Assembly (NCBI RefSeq): GCF_023922585.1
Contig: NZ_JAMFTN010000020.1
Coordinates: forward strand, 62,001-126,000
Length of the DNA: 64,000 nt
Direction of reading: 5' to 3'
Source: Aliidiomarina quisquiliarum
Lineage (GTDB): Bacteria > Pseudomonadota > Gammaproteobacteria > Enterobacterales > Alteromonadaceae
Shown piece by piece: positions 53,253 through 62,103 of this stretch. Within the stretch, counting starts at the first letter, position 1; the number at the start of each line of letters is the position of its first letter. A program made the position numbers and the translations under genes. The notes under the pieces are model-generated. The model was given only the letters and a program-made list of their open reading frames with translations, ran no database searches and was not told the origin of the DNA.

Positions 53253-56087
53253 ATGTCTAATATTCCCAAGAACCCATTTGTGTTAGTTGACGGCTCTTCT
53301 TATTTATTTCGCGCCTACTATGCACCGCCGCATTTAACCAATTCGGCAGGGGAGCCAACCGGGGCTATTTATGGCGTAGTTAACATGCTGAAAAGCTTGT
53401 TGAATCAGTATGATCCAAGTCACTTAGCGGTTGTTTTTGATGCCAAAGGTAAAACTTTTCGCAATGACTTGTATGCAGATTATAAAGCCAACCGGCCACC
53501 CATGCCCGATGATTTACGGGGCCAAATAGCGCCGTTGCATGAAATAATAAAAGCCATGGGTTTACCCTTAGTGATTATTGATAATGTGGAAGCCGATGAC
53601 GTTATAGGGACCTTGGCAAAACATGCCACCAAAGCGGGCCACCACACGCTTATTAGCACCAGCGATAAAGACATGGCACAGTTGGTGAACGAACATGTCA
53701 CCTTAATAAATACGCTAGACAACCGTGTTTCTACGCCAGCGTCGGTGCAAGAGCGTTTTGGTGTACGGCCCGACCAAATTATTGATTTTTTAGCGCTTAT
53801 GGGCGACAGCTCAGACAACATTCCAGGTATGCCAGGAGTGGGTGAAAAAACCGCGCAACATATTTTACAAGGCATTGATAGCATTGACGCCATGTTAGCT
53901 AACCCGGAAAAAGTAGCAGAACTAGGCTTCCGTGGTGCTAAAACAATGCCAGCAAAAATTGCCGAGCACAAAGACTTAATATTACTTTCACGCGAATTAG
54001 CCACAATAAAACTAGATGTGGAGATTCCACTTACCGAAGCCGAATTTGTTCGCCGTGAAGCCGACAAAGACGAGCTTATTCGGTTATTTAAAGAGTGTGA
54101 ATTCCGCCGCTGGTTAGGTGAACTACTAGAAGAAGGTGGAACCACTGCCGCCGTAACAACAACAGCGGATAAAACAACAGCCACCAATAAAGCAGCAGGG
54201 GCTGAGCAAACCGCAGCTGCCACTAGCACAACCACTGAAAATGAAGCGGCCGTTGAACCCAAACAATTTGACCAGTCGAACTACGAGGTGGTAACTACCG
54301 AAGCGGCCTTCAATAAATGGCTGGCCAAGCTAAAGGCCGCCGACTGCTATGCCTTCGACACTGAAACCACAAGCTTAAATTACATGGAAGCTGAACTGGT
54401 GGGCATTTCTTTTTCTGTGGTTGCAGGTGAAGCTTGTTATATACCATTAGCGCACCAAGACCTTGATGGCCCGAAACAATTATCACGCGACGAAGTGTTA
54501 GCCAAGCTTAAGCCGCTGTTTGAAGACACGGAACTGAAAAAAGTAGGGCAAAATATAAAGTACGACCTGCATGTGTTGCGCAATTATAATATTCGGTTAA
54601 GGGGCATATTAAACGACACTATGTTGTCGTCTTACGTTTTAAATAGTGTAAGTTCCCGCCACGGTATGGACACTTTAAGTTTGCAATATCTTGGTCATAA
54701 AACCATTAGTTATGAAACCTTAGCGGGCAAAGGGGCAAAGCAAAAGCGCTTCGACCAATTGTCTATTGCTGAAGCAGCACCTTATGCCGCTGAAGACGCC
54801 GATATAACCTTACGTTTACACCAGGTACTATGGCCAAAGGTGGCTGAAGTAGCGGGGCTAAAAAGCGTGCTAAACGAACTTGAACTGCCGTTGCTACCAA
54901 TCTTAGCAATGATGGAGCGTCGTGGCGTGTTTGTGAATGCCGAACGTTTAACTAACCAAAGCCAAGAAATAGCCAAAGAGCTGAAAGAAATTGAGCTCGA
55001 CGCATTTGCTATTGCTGGCGAACCATTTAACTTGAATTCACCTAAGCAGTTACAGGTTATTTTATTTGACCAGTTAGGCTTACCAATTAAAAAGAAAACC
55101 CCCAAAGGTGCGCCTTCTACGGCCGAAGACGTATTACAAGAGCTAGCGCTAGACTATCCCTTGCCCGACTTGATTTTGCGCCATCGTGGTTTAGCTAAAC
55201 TCAAATCAACCTATACCGACAAGCTACCACGAATGATAAATAGCCAAACTGGGCGTATTCATACCTCGTATCATCAGGCGGTTACAGCAACAGGGCGGTT
55301 GTCGTCGACAGATCCAAACTTACAAAACATTCCAGTGCGTAATGAAGCTGGCCGCCGGGTGCGCCAAGCCTTTGTTGCTCCAGAAGGGTACAAAATAGTA
55401 GCTATTGACTATAGCCAAATTGAATTGCGAATTATGGCGCATTTGTCACGTTCAAAAGGGCTACTTGAAGCTTTTGCCCGCGGTCGCGATATTCACCGGG
55501 CAACGGCTAGTGAAGTGTTTAGTGTTGCGCTTGACTCAGTTACTGCAGAACAGCGCCGAAGCGCCAAAGCGGTTAACTTTGGACTTATTTATGGCATGTC
55601 AGCTTTTGGTTTAGCACGGCAGTTAAATATTGGCCAAAAAGAAGCGCAACGCTATATGGATATATACTTTGAACGTTTTCCAGGCGTGCAAGACTACATG
55701 GACAACACTCGTGAACAAGCAGCGGCGCAGGGTTATGTTGAAACTTTATTTGGCCGCCGGCTATATTTACCAGAAATTAATGCGCGCAATATACCACGCC
55801 GTAAAGCTGCCGAACGTGCGGCAATTAACGCCCCTATGCAAGGCTCGGCCGCCGACATTATTAAGCGCGCCATGCTGGATGTACAAAGTTGGTTAAAACA
55901 GGTGCCCGCAGCAGGTGAAGTGTTTATGACCATGCAAGTTCACGACGAATTGGTGTTTGAAGTAAAAGAAGACTGCCTAGACACCCATGTGGCTGAGTTG
56001 GTGCGAGTAATGGAAAGTGCGGCAAAACTAGACGTACCATTAATTGCGGAAGCCGGCGTAGGCGACAACTGGGACGAGGCTCATTAA
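53253..56087 (+). CDS. polA: DNA polymerase I
   Basis: 944 aa from ATG 53253. The 5'-3' nuclease domain begins NPFVLVDGSSYLFRAYYAPP. The 3'-5' exonuclease domain has the DxE motif in CYAFDTETTSLNYME and is thus likely active. The polymerase domain contains AIDYSQIELRIMAHLS, RRSAKAVNFGLIYGMSAFGL and MQVHDELVFEV. Between nuclease and exonuclease domains is a Thr/Ala-rich linker (TTTADKTTATNKAAGAEQTA) longer than in E. coli PolA. The ribosome-binding site is weak (GGAACG). Confidence 0.97.
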   Translation: MSNIPKNPFVLVDGSSYLFRAYYAPPHLTNSAGEPTGAIYGVVNMLKSLLNQYDPSHLAVVFDAKGKTFRNDLYADYKANRPPMPDDLRGQIAPLHEIIKAMGLPLVIIDNVEADDVIGTLAKHATKAGHHTLISTSDKDMAQLVNEHVTLINTLDNRVSTPASVQERFGVRPDQIIDFLALMGDSSDNIPGMPGVGEKTAQHILQGIDSIDAMLANPEKVAELGFRGAKTMPAKIAEHKDLILLSRELATIKLDVEIPLTEAEFVRREADKDELIRLFKECEFRRWLGELLEEGGTTAAVTTTADKTTATNKAAGAEQTAAATSTTTENEAAVEPKQFDQSNYEVVTTEAAFNKWLAKLKAADCYAFDTETTSLNYMEAELVGISFSVVAGEACYIPLAHQDLDGPKQLSRDEVLAKLKPLFEDTELKKVGQNIKYDLHVLRNYNIRLRGILNDTMLSSYVLNSVSSRHGMDTLSLQYLGHKTISYETLAGKGAKQKRFDQLSIAEAAPYAAEDADITLRLHQVLWPKVAEVAGLKSVLNELELPLLPILAMMERRGVFVNAERLTNQSQEIAKELKEIELDAFAIAGEPFNLNSPKQLQVILFDQLGLPIKKKTPKGAPSTAEDVLQELALDYPLPDLILRHRGLAKLKSTYTDKLPRMINSQTGRIHTSYHQAVTATGRLSSTDPNLQNIPVRNEAGRRVRQAFVAPEGYKIVAIDYSQIELRIMAHLSRSKGLLEAFARGRDIHRATASEVFSVALDSVTAEQRRSAKAVNFGLIYGMSAFGLARQLNIGQKEAQRYMDIYFERFPGVQDYMDNTREQAAAQGYVETLFGRRLYLPEINARNIPRRKAAERAAINAPMQGSAADIIKRAMLDVQSWLKQVPAAGEVFMTMQVHDELVFEVKEDCLDTHVAELVRVMESAAKLDVPLIAEAGVGDNWDEAH

Positions 56088-56108
56088 GTAGCGGCCTTCA
56101 AGTCAAGG

Positions 56109-57002
56109 TTATTGTGGGGCAGCAGCAACGGGCTTGCGGTTTGCAAGCCCAACACCAGCTAAAATAAGCCCCATGCCAAGTAGCTGCCAAATGCCAATCA
56201 GTTCGCCGTCGAGGGTACCAAGCAGCATAGCCACCAAAGGAATTAAATACGTTACCGAGCTGGCAAACACCGTCGTTCCAATTTGCACTAAGTGGTTAAA
56301 TATAATTAAGGCAAAAGCAGTTCCTACTACGCCAAGTACCACCACCGCAGTCAAAGAACCCCACGCAGTTGCACCTTCCAATTTACTAAATACTTCACCC
56401 GGCCCGGCTAAATAAAGCACCGCCAGCGGCAACACCATTAACAAACTAACGCCAGTAATGGTTAAAGGTGTTTGATCAGGTAGGTAGGCTTTTATTAAGT
56501 TTAAGTTCATGCCGTAACAACAGGTAGCCGCCACCACAAACAAGGCATAAGCGTTTATGGTTAGTACACCACTAGCGTTTAGGAGCACCAGCATAAGTGT
56601 GCCGCTTAAACCCACACCAAGGCCGATTAAGGTTTGCCCCGACACCTGCTGGCGAAAAATAACAGCCCCGATAACTAAGGTAAATAATGGCGTAAGGGCA
56701 TTGAGCGCGCCCGTAATACCGCTATCTACCTGAGTTTGAGCGAGCGCAAAGAGAAAAGCCGGAAGCATGCTGCCGGTTAAACCCACAGAAAGTATTACAG
56801 GCCACTGGCGGCGCTTTATACGGTGAATACGAACTAAGGCAAAGGGCGCAAGCACAGCCGCCGCAGCGGCTAAACGTATGGCAGCCACTTCTAAGGCGGT
56901 AAAAGTTACTAAGCCTTTTTTAATAAGAAAAAAACTACTGCCCCATATAAGTGCCAGTAAACACAGCTTGGCCCAAGCGGAAAGAGGATACTGTGTTGTC
57001 AT
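56109..57002 (-). CDS. EamA family transporter (DMT superfamily)
   Basis: 297 aa, ten predicted membrane segments in two EamA repeats. LIWGSSFFLIKKGLVTFTAL in repeat one and GVVGTAFALIIFNHLVQIGT in repeat two are typical of drug/metabolite exporters. Its ATG follows the engB TAA directly (TAAATG), so it is probably cotranscribed with engB. Substrate unknown. Confidence 0.9.
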   Translation of the reverse strand: MTTQYPLSAWAKLCLLALIWGSSFFLIKKGLVTFTALEVAAIRLAAAAAVLAPFALVRIHRIKRRQWPVILSVGLTGSMLPAFLFALAQTQVDSGITGALNALTPLFTLVIGAVIFRQQVSGQTLIGLGVGLSGTLMLVLLNASGVLTINAYALFVVAATCCYGMNLNLIKAYLPDQTPLTITGVSLLMVLPLAVLYLAGPGEVFSKLEGATAWGSLTAVVVLGVVGTAFALIIFNHLVQIGTTVFASSVTYLIPLVAMLLGTLDGELIGIWQLLGMGLILAGVGLANRKPVAAAPQ

Positions 57003-57641
57003 TTACGAAAGTTCGTTACGCGCTGCAATTTCTGCTGCTGCGGCACTAAACCACCCTTGAATAATAGCTTCGAGCTCTTCAAGACCGGTTTTTTTTAATG
57101 ACGAAAACGCAATAACCTCTACGTCGCCACCAAAGGCCGGTACGGCTTCCCTGGCCTTCAGTAACATGGCTTTGCGGGCGCCACTTTTTAGCTTATCAGA
57201 CTTAGTTAAAACAGCTAAAACAGGAATGTTACTACGAACAGCCCAATGAATTAGTTCTTGGTCGGCTTCACGGAATGAATGCCGAATATCCATTAATACC
57301 ACAAGGCCGCGTAAACATTTACGTTCCTGCAAATATTCCGACAAAGACTTTTGCCATGCTTCTTTCATAGCAATTGGTACTTTAGCAAAGCCATAGCCAG
57401 GTAAGTCGACTAACCGACGTTCGGCGTCGATTTCGAAAATGTTAATTTGTTGCGTACGACCAGGTGTTTTACTGGTTCTAGCTAAGCTATTTTGCCGAGT
57501 TAAAACGTTTAAAGCGCTTGATTTACCAGCGTTTGAGCGACCTGCAAAGGCAATTTCAATGCCTTCGTCGGCCGGCAAGTGACGAATAGTTGGGGCACTG
57601 GTTAAAAACTTAGCTTGCTGAAATATAACGGGGTTAGACAT
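57003..57641 (-). CDS. engB: Ribosome biogenesis GTP-binding protein EngB (YsxC/YihA)
   Basis: 212 aa GTPase needed for assembly of the large ribosomal subunit. G1 is [16 protein letters not shown]2 TPGRTQ, G3 DLPGYG and G4 TKSDKL. Full length. It lies near polA, as yihA does in E. coli, but separated from it by the EamA gene and read toward it. Confidence 0.96.
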   Translation of the reverse strand: MSNPVIFQQAKFLTSAPTIRHLPADEGIEIAFAGRSNAGKSSALNVLTRQNSLARTSKTPGRTQQINIFEIDAERRLVDLPGYGFAKVPIAMKEAWQKSLSEYLQERKCLRGLVVLMDIRHSFREADQELIHWAVRSNIPVLAVLTKSDKLKSGARKAMLLKAREAVPAFGGDVEVIAFSSLKKTGLEELEAIIQGWFSAAAAEIAARNELS

Positions 57642-57824
57642 ACTACTATTTCCTGTGCCTGAGGGCGAAACGACACATATTATGAACCATTACAGGGTGG
57701 AGTCCAATCATTGAACAGCAATCAGGCGTTTCATCGTGCGCAGTTTCGTGTAAAATGCCAAGGTATTAGTGCAAAGCTATGTGGTGTTTCGGGGTTGCCC
57801 GTTCAAATGCAGAGAAGAGAGATC

Positions 57825-58469
57825 ATGAAAAAACTCGCAATTCTATGTGGATTATTACTTTTCGCTGGCCCGTCAATGGCAGCGGGTGAGCAAGTTAAAA
57901 CGTTAGTTGGTGACGCAGCAGCAGGCGAAAGCAAAGCAATTACCTGTGCCGCGTGTCATGGCCCAGATGGCAATAGCGCCATTGGCGAATTCCCCAATAT
58001 TGCTGGTCAGCATCAGCGTTACTTGGTGAAGCAACTGCGCGAATATAAATTAGGTGCTGCGACAAATGGTGAACAAGGCCGCTACGAACCTGTAATGGCT
58101 TCGCAAGCCATAGGCTTAAGCGAACAAGACATGTACGACTTAGCCGCTTATTTCTCGCAACAAGAGCCGCAACTAGGAAGTGCGCCAGAAGATGTTGTTA
58201 AAGAAGGTATGGCGTTATTCTTGGGCGGTGACGTAGAGCGTGGCATTACAGCATGTGCAGCATGCCATGGTCCTTCGGGAGCGGGTTCAGGCCAAGCCGC
58301 TTTTCCATTGTTAAGTGGGCAGCACCCAGAATATACGACAACGCAATTAAAGCAGTTTCGCAGTGCTAACCGTGCTAATGACCCAAATAACATGATGCGC
58401 GACATAGCGGTTAAGCTAACGGACCGCGACATTGAAGTGCTGTCGCAGTATTTACGCGGTTTACATTAA
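57825..58469 (+). CDS. Cytochrome c4-type diheme protein
   Basis: 214 aa from ATG 57825 (MKKLAILCGLLLFAGPSMAA, a signal peptide). Two CXXCH heme sites, CAACHGPDG and CAACHGPSG, with later methionines (PVMASQAIGLS, NNMMRDIAV) as likely axial ligands. Soluble periplasmic electron carrier, in relatives donor to cbb3-type oxidase. An upstream in-frame extension to 57711 is not supported by the family. Located beside engB, as cytochrome c4 genes are in many gammaproteobacteria. Confidence 0.93.
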   Translation: MKKLAILCGLLLFAGPSMAAGEQVKTLVGDAAAGESKAITCAACHGPDGNSAIGEFPNIAGQHQRYLVKQLREYKLGAATNGEQGRYEPVMASQAIGLSEQDMYDLAAYFSQQEPQLGSAPEDVVKEGMALFLGGDVERGITACAACHGPSGAGSGQAAFPLLSGQHPEYTTTQLKQFRSANRANDPNNMMRDIAVKLTDRDIEVLSQYLRGLH

Positions 58470-58504
58470 GCGTTAAGAACACTGCATTAAGCACAGTACG
58501 AATA

Positions 58505-58541
58505 AAAAAGCAGCTTCACGTTGGTGAAACTGCTTTTTTTT
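58505..58541. terminator. Bidirectional terminator between cytochrome c4 and DUF885 genes
   Basis: AAAAAAGCAG(C)TTCAC pairs with GTGAA(A)CTGCTTTTTT around a GTTG loop, with A and T runs on either side. It can serve both convergent genes. Confidence 0.9.
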
Positions 58542-58570
58542 ATGTCTAAAACTTAGTTGGTGCGTGTTAA

Positions 58571-60343
58571 TTACTGTTTGTTAGCTGCTGCTTCTACAAT
58601 GTAGGCACGAACTTTGTCTTCTAATGTAGCCAAGGGAATACTGCCATTTTTTAACACTTGGTAGTGAAACTCCCGTATATCGAAGTCGAGGCCCAAGGCT
58701 TCTTCTGCTTCAATGCGCAAGTCTTTAATTAGCATTTCACCCAATTTATAGGCTAGAGCTTGGCCAGGCCAGCTAATGTAGCGGTCAATTTCGGTGTTCA
58801 CGTTATGCATTGAAAGGGCCGTATTGCTAGCCATAAAGTCTACGGCTTGGTCACGGGTCCAACCCATGGTGTGCATACCAGTGTCGACCACTAAACGGGC
58901 TGCGCGCCACATTTCGTAGCTTAAGCGGCCAAAGTTACTGTAGGGGTCTTGGTAAAAGCCAGCTTCAACACCTAAATGCTCTGCATATAAGCCCCAGCCT
59001 TCGCCAAAAGCAGAAATATAGGTAGAGCGACGATAGTCAGGTACATTTTCCATTTCTTTGGCTAACGAAATTTGTAAATGGTGGCCTGGCACGGCTTCGT
59101 GCAAAGTAAGTGCTTCTAAGGCATATAATGGACGCCGATCAAGGCCATAGGTATTCACCCAGTAATACCCAGGTTGGTCGTCAGCAGACGAGCCCGCATA
59201 ACGGCCAGTGGTATAAGTAGGCGCTATTTCAGCAGGCACAGGGGCAACACCGTAAGTGTTACGCGGTAGTAGCTTAAAGAACTTAGGTAATACGGCGTCT
59301 GCTTTTTTAGAAATGTAAGCGGCTTCTTTTAAAAGTTGTTCTTCACTGGTGGGGTAAAAACGGTGATCAGTACGAAGAAAGTGAGTAAAGTCGGCAAAAG
59401 ACCCTTCAAACTCAAGTTCAGCGATAACTGCGTCCATTTCACTGCGAATACGAGCTACTTCAGCTAAACCCTTGTCGTGAATTTCTTGGGCAGTTAGGTC
59501 GGTAGTAGTGTAATGGCGCACCCGGTTAGCATAAAAGGCTTCGCCATTGGGCAAGTTGATAGCGGCAATGTCTGCACGGCTATTTGGTATGTACTCGTTC
59601 ACCATAAATGCATGAAAGTCGCTATAGGCTTTATTAACTTGGCTCAAAATAATGTTTTTAGCGTCGGTGTCTACGCGGTTAAAAACATTGGCGTCGAGGG
59701 TGTTTTTAGCGGCCGCAATGGGTGCATAAAAGGTGCTTTCAGTTGGGTCTTGTTTTATATAGGCATTAATACTGTCGGGCATGCCATATAACACCACAGC
59801 AGGCTGTGTAATGCCCGTTGCAATGCCTTCGCGCATATAGGCAATGTACTGCGCCATGGCTGCAGGTATTTCGCTGAGCTCGCTTAAATACACATTAGCG
59901 TCGTGCTCGGTACGAATACGTTTACCACTGGCCACATAAGCAAGGCGGTTGTGTGGGCCGGTTTCGTTAGTAAGCGGAGTTAAATACATTTGGAATTCGT
60001 AATCTGAAAGTTGATTACGTAAAGCGTACATAATCATCTCGCGGTTTATTTGGTTTTCTTCACTTAACGATTCAGCCGGAATAGCTTCCAGTTGCTGGTA
60101 AAAGCTTTTCCGGGCCTCGTAGCGTGCTTGCATGGCTGCCGGCGACATATCCATTAGCTTACCTTCGGCGCTTTTGTCACCAAGACGTGCTGCTACCGCG
60201 GGGTTTTGCATGCGGTTAAAGTTCCAAGCTTCTTCAGCAAGGTTTTGAAAAGATTGATTTTGAATGCTTACAGAAGGCGGTGAAGTTGTTACTGCACAGC
60301 CCGCGAGCAATAAACCTGCGGTAATGCCAATAAAATAACGCAT
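58571..60343 (-). CDS. DUF885 family lipoprotein, putative metallopeptidase
   Basis: 590 aa. An N-terminal lipoprotein signal (MRYFIGITAGLLLAGCAVTT, lipobox LAGC) marks an exported, lipid-anchored protein. The LTLHEAVPGHHLQISLAKEM segment contains an HExxxGHH-type motif that in DUF885 proteins resembles metallopeptidase zinc sites; SAFGEGWGLYAEHLGVE may provide a further ligand. Activity is inferred. It is convergent with the cytochrome c4 gene and has no operon partner. Confidence 0.87.
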   Translation of the reverse strand: MRYFIGITAGLLLAGCAVTTSPPSVSIQNQSFQNLAEEAWNFNRMQNPAVAARLGDKSAEGKLMDMSPAAMQARYEARKSFYQQLEAIPAESLSEENQINREMIMYALRNQLSDYEFQMYLTPLTNETGPHNRLAYVASGKRIRTEHDANVYLSELSEIPAAMAQYIAYMREGIATGITQPAVVLYGMPDSINAYIKQDPTESTFYAPIAAAKNTLDANVFNRVDTDAKNIILSQVNKAYSDFHAFMVNEYIPNSRADIAAINLPNGEAFYANRVRHYTTTDLTAQEIHDKGLAEVARIRSEMDAVIAELEFEGSFADFTHFLRTDHRFYPTSEEQLLKEAAYISKKADAVLPKFFKLLPRNTYGVAPVPAEIAPTYTTGRYAGSSADDQPGYYWVNTYGLDRRPLYALEALTLHEAVPGHHLQISLAKEMENVPDYRRSTYISAFGEGWGLYAEHLGVEAGFYQDPYSNFGRLSYEMWRAARLVVDTGMHTMGWTRDQAVDFMASNTALSMHNVNTEIDRYISWPGQALAYKLGEMLIKDLRIEAEEALGLDFDIREFHYQVLKNGSIPLATLEDKVRAYIVEAAANKQ

Positions 60344-60690
60344 GGCGTACTCCTTAAAAAGTAAAATTAACCGCCATAATTGTAACCGGCGGTTGCGAAG
60401 ATAAACGTAGTATAGGCATTGTAAGCATAAGACCGAGCCGATGCTAATTTTGCTTTCTATAACAAATGGTATGCTTGTGGTGTAGTTAAAAGTTTACAGA
60501 GATATGGCTTAAAAAACTAAAAAGAGATAAAAAAAGCTTGCCATATAAAATGAATTAAGTACTCTTATTCGCGTCTTTAGCTCTTTGCCCAATGCCTTAC
60601 GCAACCTAAAGATGAAAATTTACTAAAGCTCCGAAGAGAGTTAGGTAAAAAAAATTAGTTAACGTTAACATTACAACAATAAAAACAACG

Positions 60691-60720
60691 TTGACTTGTT
60701 GCGACAGTATTAACAATAAT
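60691..60720 (+). promoter_or_regulatory. Promoter candidate of the small transcription unit
   Basis: TTGACT (60691-60696), 18-bp spacer, AATAAT (60715-60720). The inverted repeat GTTGCGAC/GTCGCAAC overlaps the spacer and could be an operator. Confidence 0.5.
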
Positions 60721-60788
60721 TAAGGTGATTCACCAGTCGCAACTGCCTTGAACTGCTCAGTTCAAGTAAGAATAAAGGAAAAATAATA

Positions 60789-60848
60789 ATGCCAGGAGGC
60801 GAAATAATAATAATTTTTACATGTACCGCTGTGTGCGTTTTGCCGTGA
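60789..60848 (+). CDS. Small ORF, 19 codons, function unknown
   Basis: Codes for MPGGEIIIIFTCTAVCVLP: hydrophobic, four consecutive isoleucines, two cysteines. AAAGGAA lies about 8 nt before the ATG, a good ribosome-binding site, and a strong hairpin (60747-60766) precedes it. A leader peptide, a tiny membrane protein or a chance ORF in an sRNA are all possible. No known family recognised. Confidence 0.4.
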   Translation: MPGGEIIIIFTCTAVCVLP

Positions 60849-61006
60849 AGGGTTGCATGTAACTCAAAGTCTCTGCCGATAAAAAGAGGTTGTATTAACA
60901 ACCGTGAAAAAGTGGCGAGAGTCTATCAGCGCTTAATCCCGCTGGGAGAACAACAAGAATAAGCGACAACTATTATTAATAACTTGGTTACTAATAATAA
61001 CTTTTG

Positions 61007-61033
61007 AAAGGCGATGCGTGCATCGCCTTTTTT
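61007..61033 (+). terminator. Terminator of the small transcription unit
   Basis: AAAGGCGATGC (61007-61017) pairs with GCATCGCCTTT (61020-61030) and a TTTTTT run follows. It ends about 100 bp before yihI, so it terminates the upstream unit rather than yihI. Confidence 0.88.
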
Positions 61034-61130
61034 ATTGCTTACATTCTTACACGAAGCCCTGCCGAAACCGCCCGAGATCAGGTATCCTATAGCTAATTCT
61101 ATATTCTATTTATGACTCCATTGGAGCTTT

Positions 61131-61601
61131 ATGACACGCCAGAAGAAAACACGCAAAATAGGTCCTGTTGGTACTCGCTCAACGCCGAAACAAGAGCGGG
61201 AAAAAAAGCTTGTTGAAAACCCCAAAAAGCCGCTAAAGCACAAAGGTTTACCACCAGGTAGCCGCTTTAGTCACAAGCAGGGCAGCAATCAACATGGGCA
61301 ACAGGCAGGTGCACAACCGAAAGATCCGCGCCACGGTAGCAAAAAACCAATAGCGTTAATTTTGCCTAAGCAAAGCAGTAAACCTGAGCAGCCAAACTTA
61401 ACGCCAGCGGAAGAACTTGCCTTATTAGAAAACGACGAGCGTTTACAAGACTTTCTCGACGCGCTCGACGACGGTGAAGAACTGCACGCGGAAGACCAAG
61501 CATGGGTTGATCAACAGTTGGCGCGGTTTCAACAACTGGTTGAAATACTTGGCCTTGATCTAGACGACGAAGAAGAATACGACGGAGGCGAGTTATTATA
61601 A
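61131..61601 (+). CDS. yihI: Der GTPase-activating protein YihI
   Basis: 156 aa. The basic N-terminus TRQKKTRKIGPVGTRSTPKQ and LKHKGLPPGSRFSH, followed by an acidic C-terminal region with LLENDERLQDFLDALDDGEE, are the marks of YihI, which stimulates the ribosome-assembly GTPase Der in E. coli. The stop overlaps the next start by one base. Confidence 0.92.
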   Translation: MTRQKKTRKIGPVGTRSTPKQEREKKLVENPKKPLKHKGLPPGSRFSHKQGSNQHGQQAGAQPKDPRHGSKKPIALILPKQSSKPEQPNLTPAEELALLENDERLQDFLDALDDGEELHAEDQAWVDQQLARFQQLVEILGLDLDDEEEYDGGELL

Positions 61602-62053
61602 TGATATGGGTTGCTATTACTGTTGGTGTATTAATTATTCTTGGCCTGAGTGTTTACGCGGGAATTTTGTTTTCGCGGCTGTATAAACAAAACCAGCAAG
61701 TTGCTGCAGGCCAAGCGAAACGCCTTAATTATTTGCATGAAAGCATTGCCACCATAAGCTTGGCCATGCAGCAAGGGCAGTGCGAATTGTCGGAAGGCTG
61801 TATTCGGCTGGTGGTGCTGCTAGACAACTTACCTAATGCTGAAAAGGCAGGCTTTGCCCAACGTTTTCCTAAAATACATGAAATGTATGAACGCATTAAG
61901 CATATGCCAACCCACGACGCTCGTAAGCAGCTTTCGAAGAAAGAGCTGCACAAACTGGACCGTGAACGAGAACAGCTAGAAGTTGATCTTGGCGAAGGCA
62001 TTCAGGCCGACGTGGTGCAAGTTATTGCCTTAATTAAAGCCGAGCGAAAATAA
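61601..62053 (+). CDS. DUF2489 family membrane-anchored protein
   Basis: 150 aa with one N-terminal membrane segment (WVAITVGVLIILGLSVYAGI) and a soluble helical domain with LHESIATISLAMQQGQCELS and EGCIRLVVLLDNLP, typical of DUF2489. It overlaps yihI by one base, a conserved pairing. Function unknown. Confidence 0.85.
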   Translation: MIWVAITVGVLIILGLSVYAGILFSRLYKQNQQVAAGQAKRLNYLHESIATISLAMQQGQCELSEGCIRLVVLLDNLPNAEKAGFAQRFPKIHEMYERIKHMPTHDARKQLSKKELHKLDREREQLEVDLGEGIQADVVQVIALIKAERK

Positions 62054-62057
62054 TAAA

Positions 62058-62085
62058 GCCTATGCAAGGTTAGTTAAGCATAGGC
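62058..62085. terminator. Hairpin between DUF2489 and amidohydrolase genes
   Basis: GCCTATGC (62058-62065) pairs with GCATAGGC (62078-62085), with AT-rich flanks on both sides. Probably a bidirectional terminator for the convergent genes; the T run is short. Confidence 0.6.
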
Positions 62086-62103
62086 ATTATTTACGGCTTA
62101 GCT

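Larger units (their letters stand above)
60344..61130. other. Intergenic region with an apparent small structured transcription unit
   Basis: 787 bp between divergent DUF885 and yihI genes. It holds a GTTAACGTTAAC palindrome (60658-60669), a TTGACT...AATAAT promoter candidate (60691-60720), inverted repeats GTTGCGAC/GTCGCAAC (60698-60705 and 60736-60743), a 20-nt perfect hairpin (60747-60766), the 19-codon ORF at 60789, hairpin GGTTGT-ATTA-ACAACC at about 60887-60902, a TTATTATTA/TAATAATAA pair near 60971-61000, and a terminator. A minus-strand frame at 60710-60901 was judged accidental. Confidence 0.65.

Noticed and set aside
53083-53286. 67-codon frame upstream of polA
   Set aside because: It overlaps a hairpin, the DnaA box and the polA start, and has no known relative.
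60710-60901. 63-codon minus-strand frame in the gap before yihI
   Set aside because: It runs antisense to a unit with plus-strand promoter, ribosome-binding site and terminator, and ends in low-complexity sequence.
60650-61040. Known housekeeping RNA (6S, tmRNA, SRP RNA, RNase P RNA, CsrB)
   Set aside because: Diagnostic sequences of these RNAs are absent, and GGA motifs are too few for CsrB.
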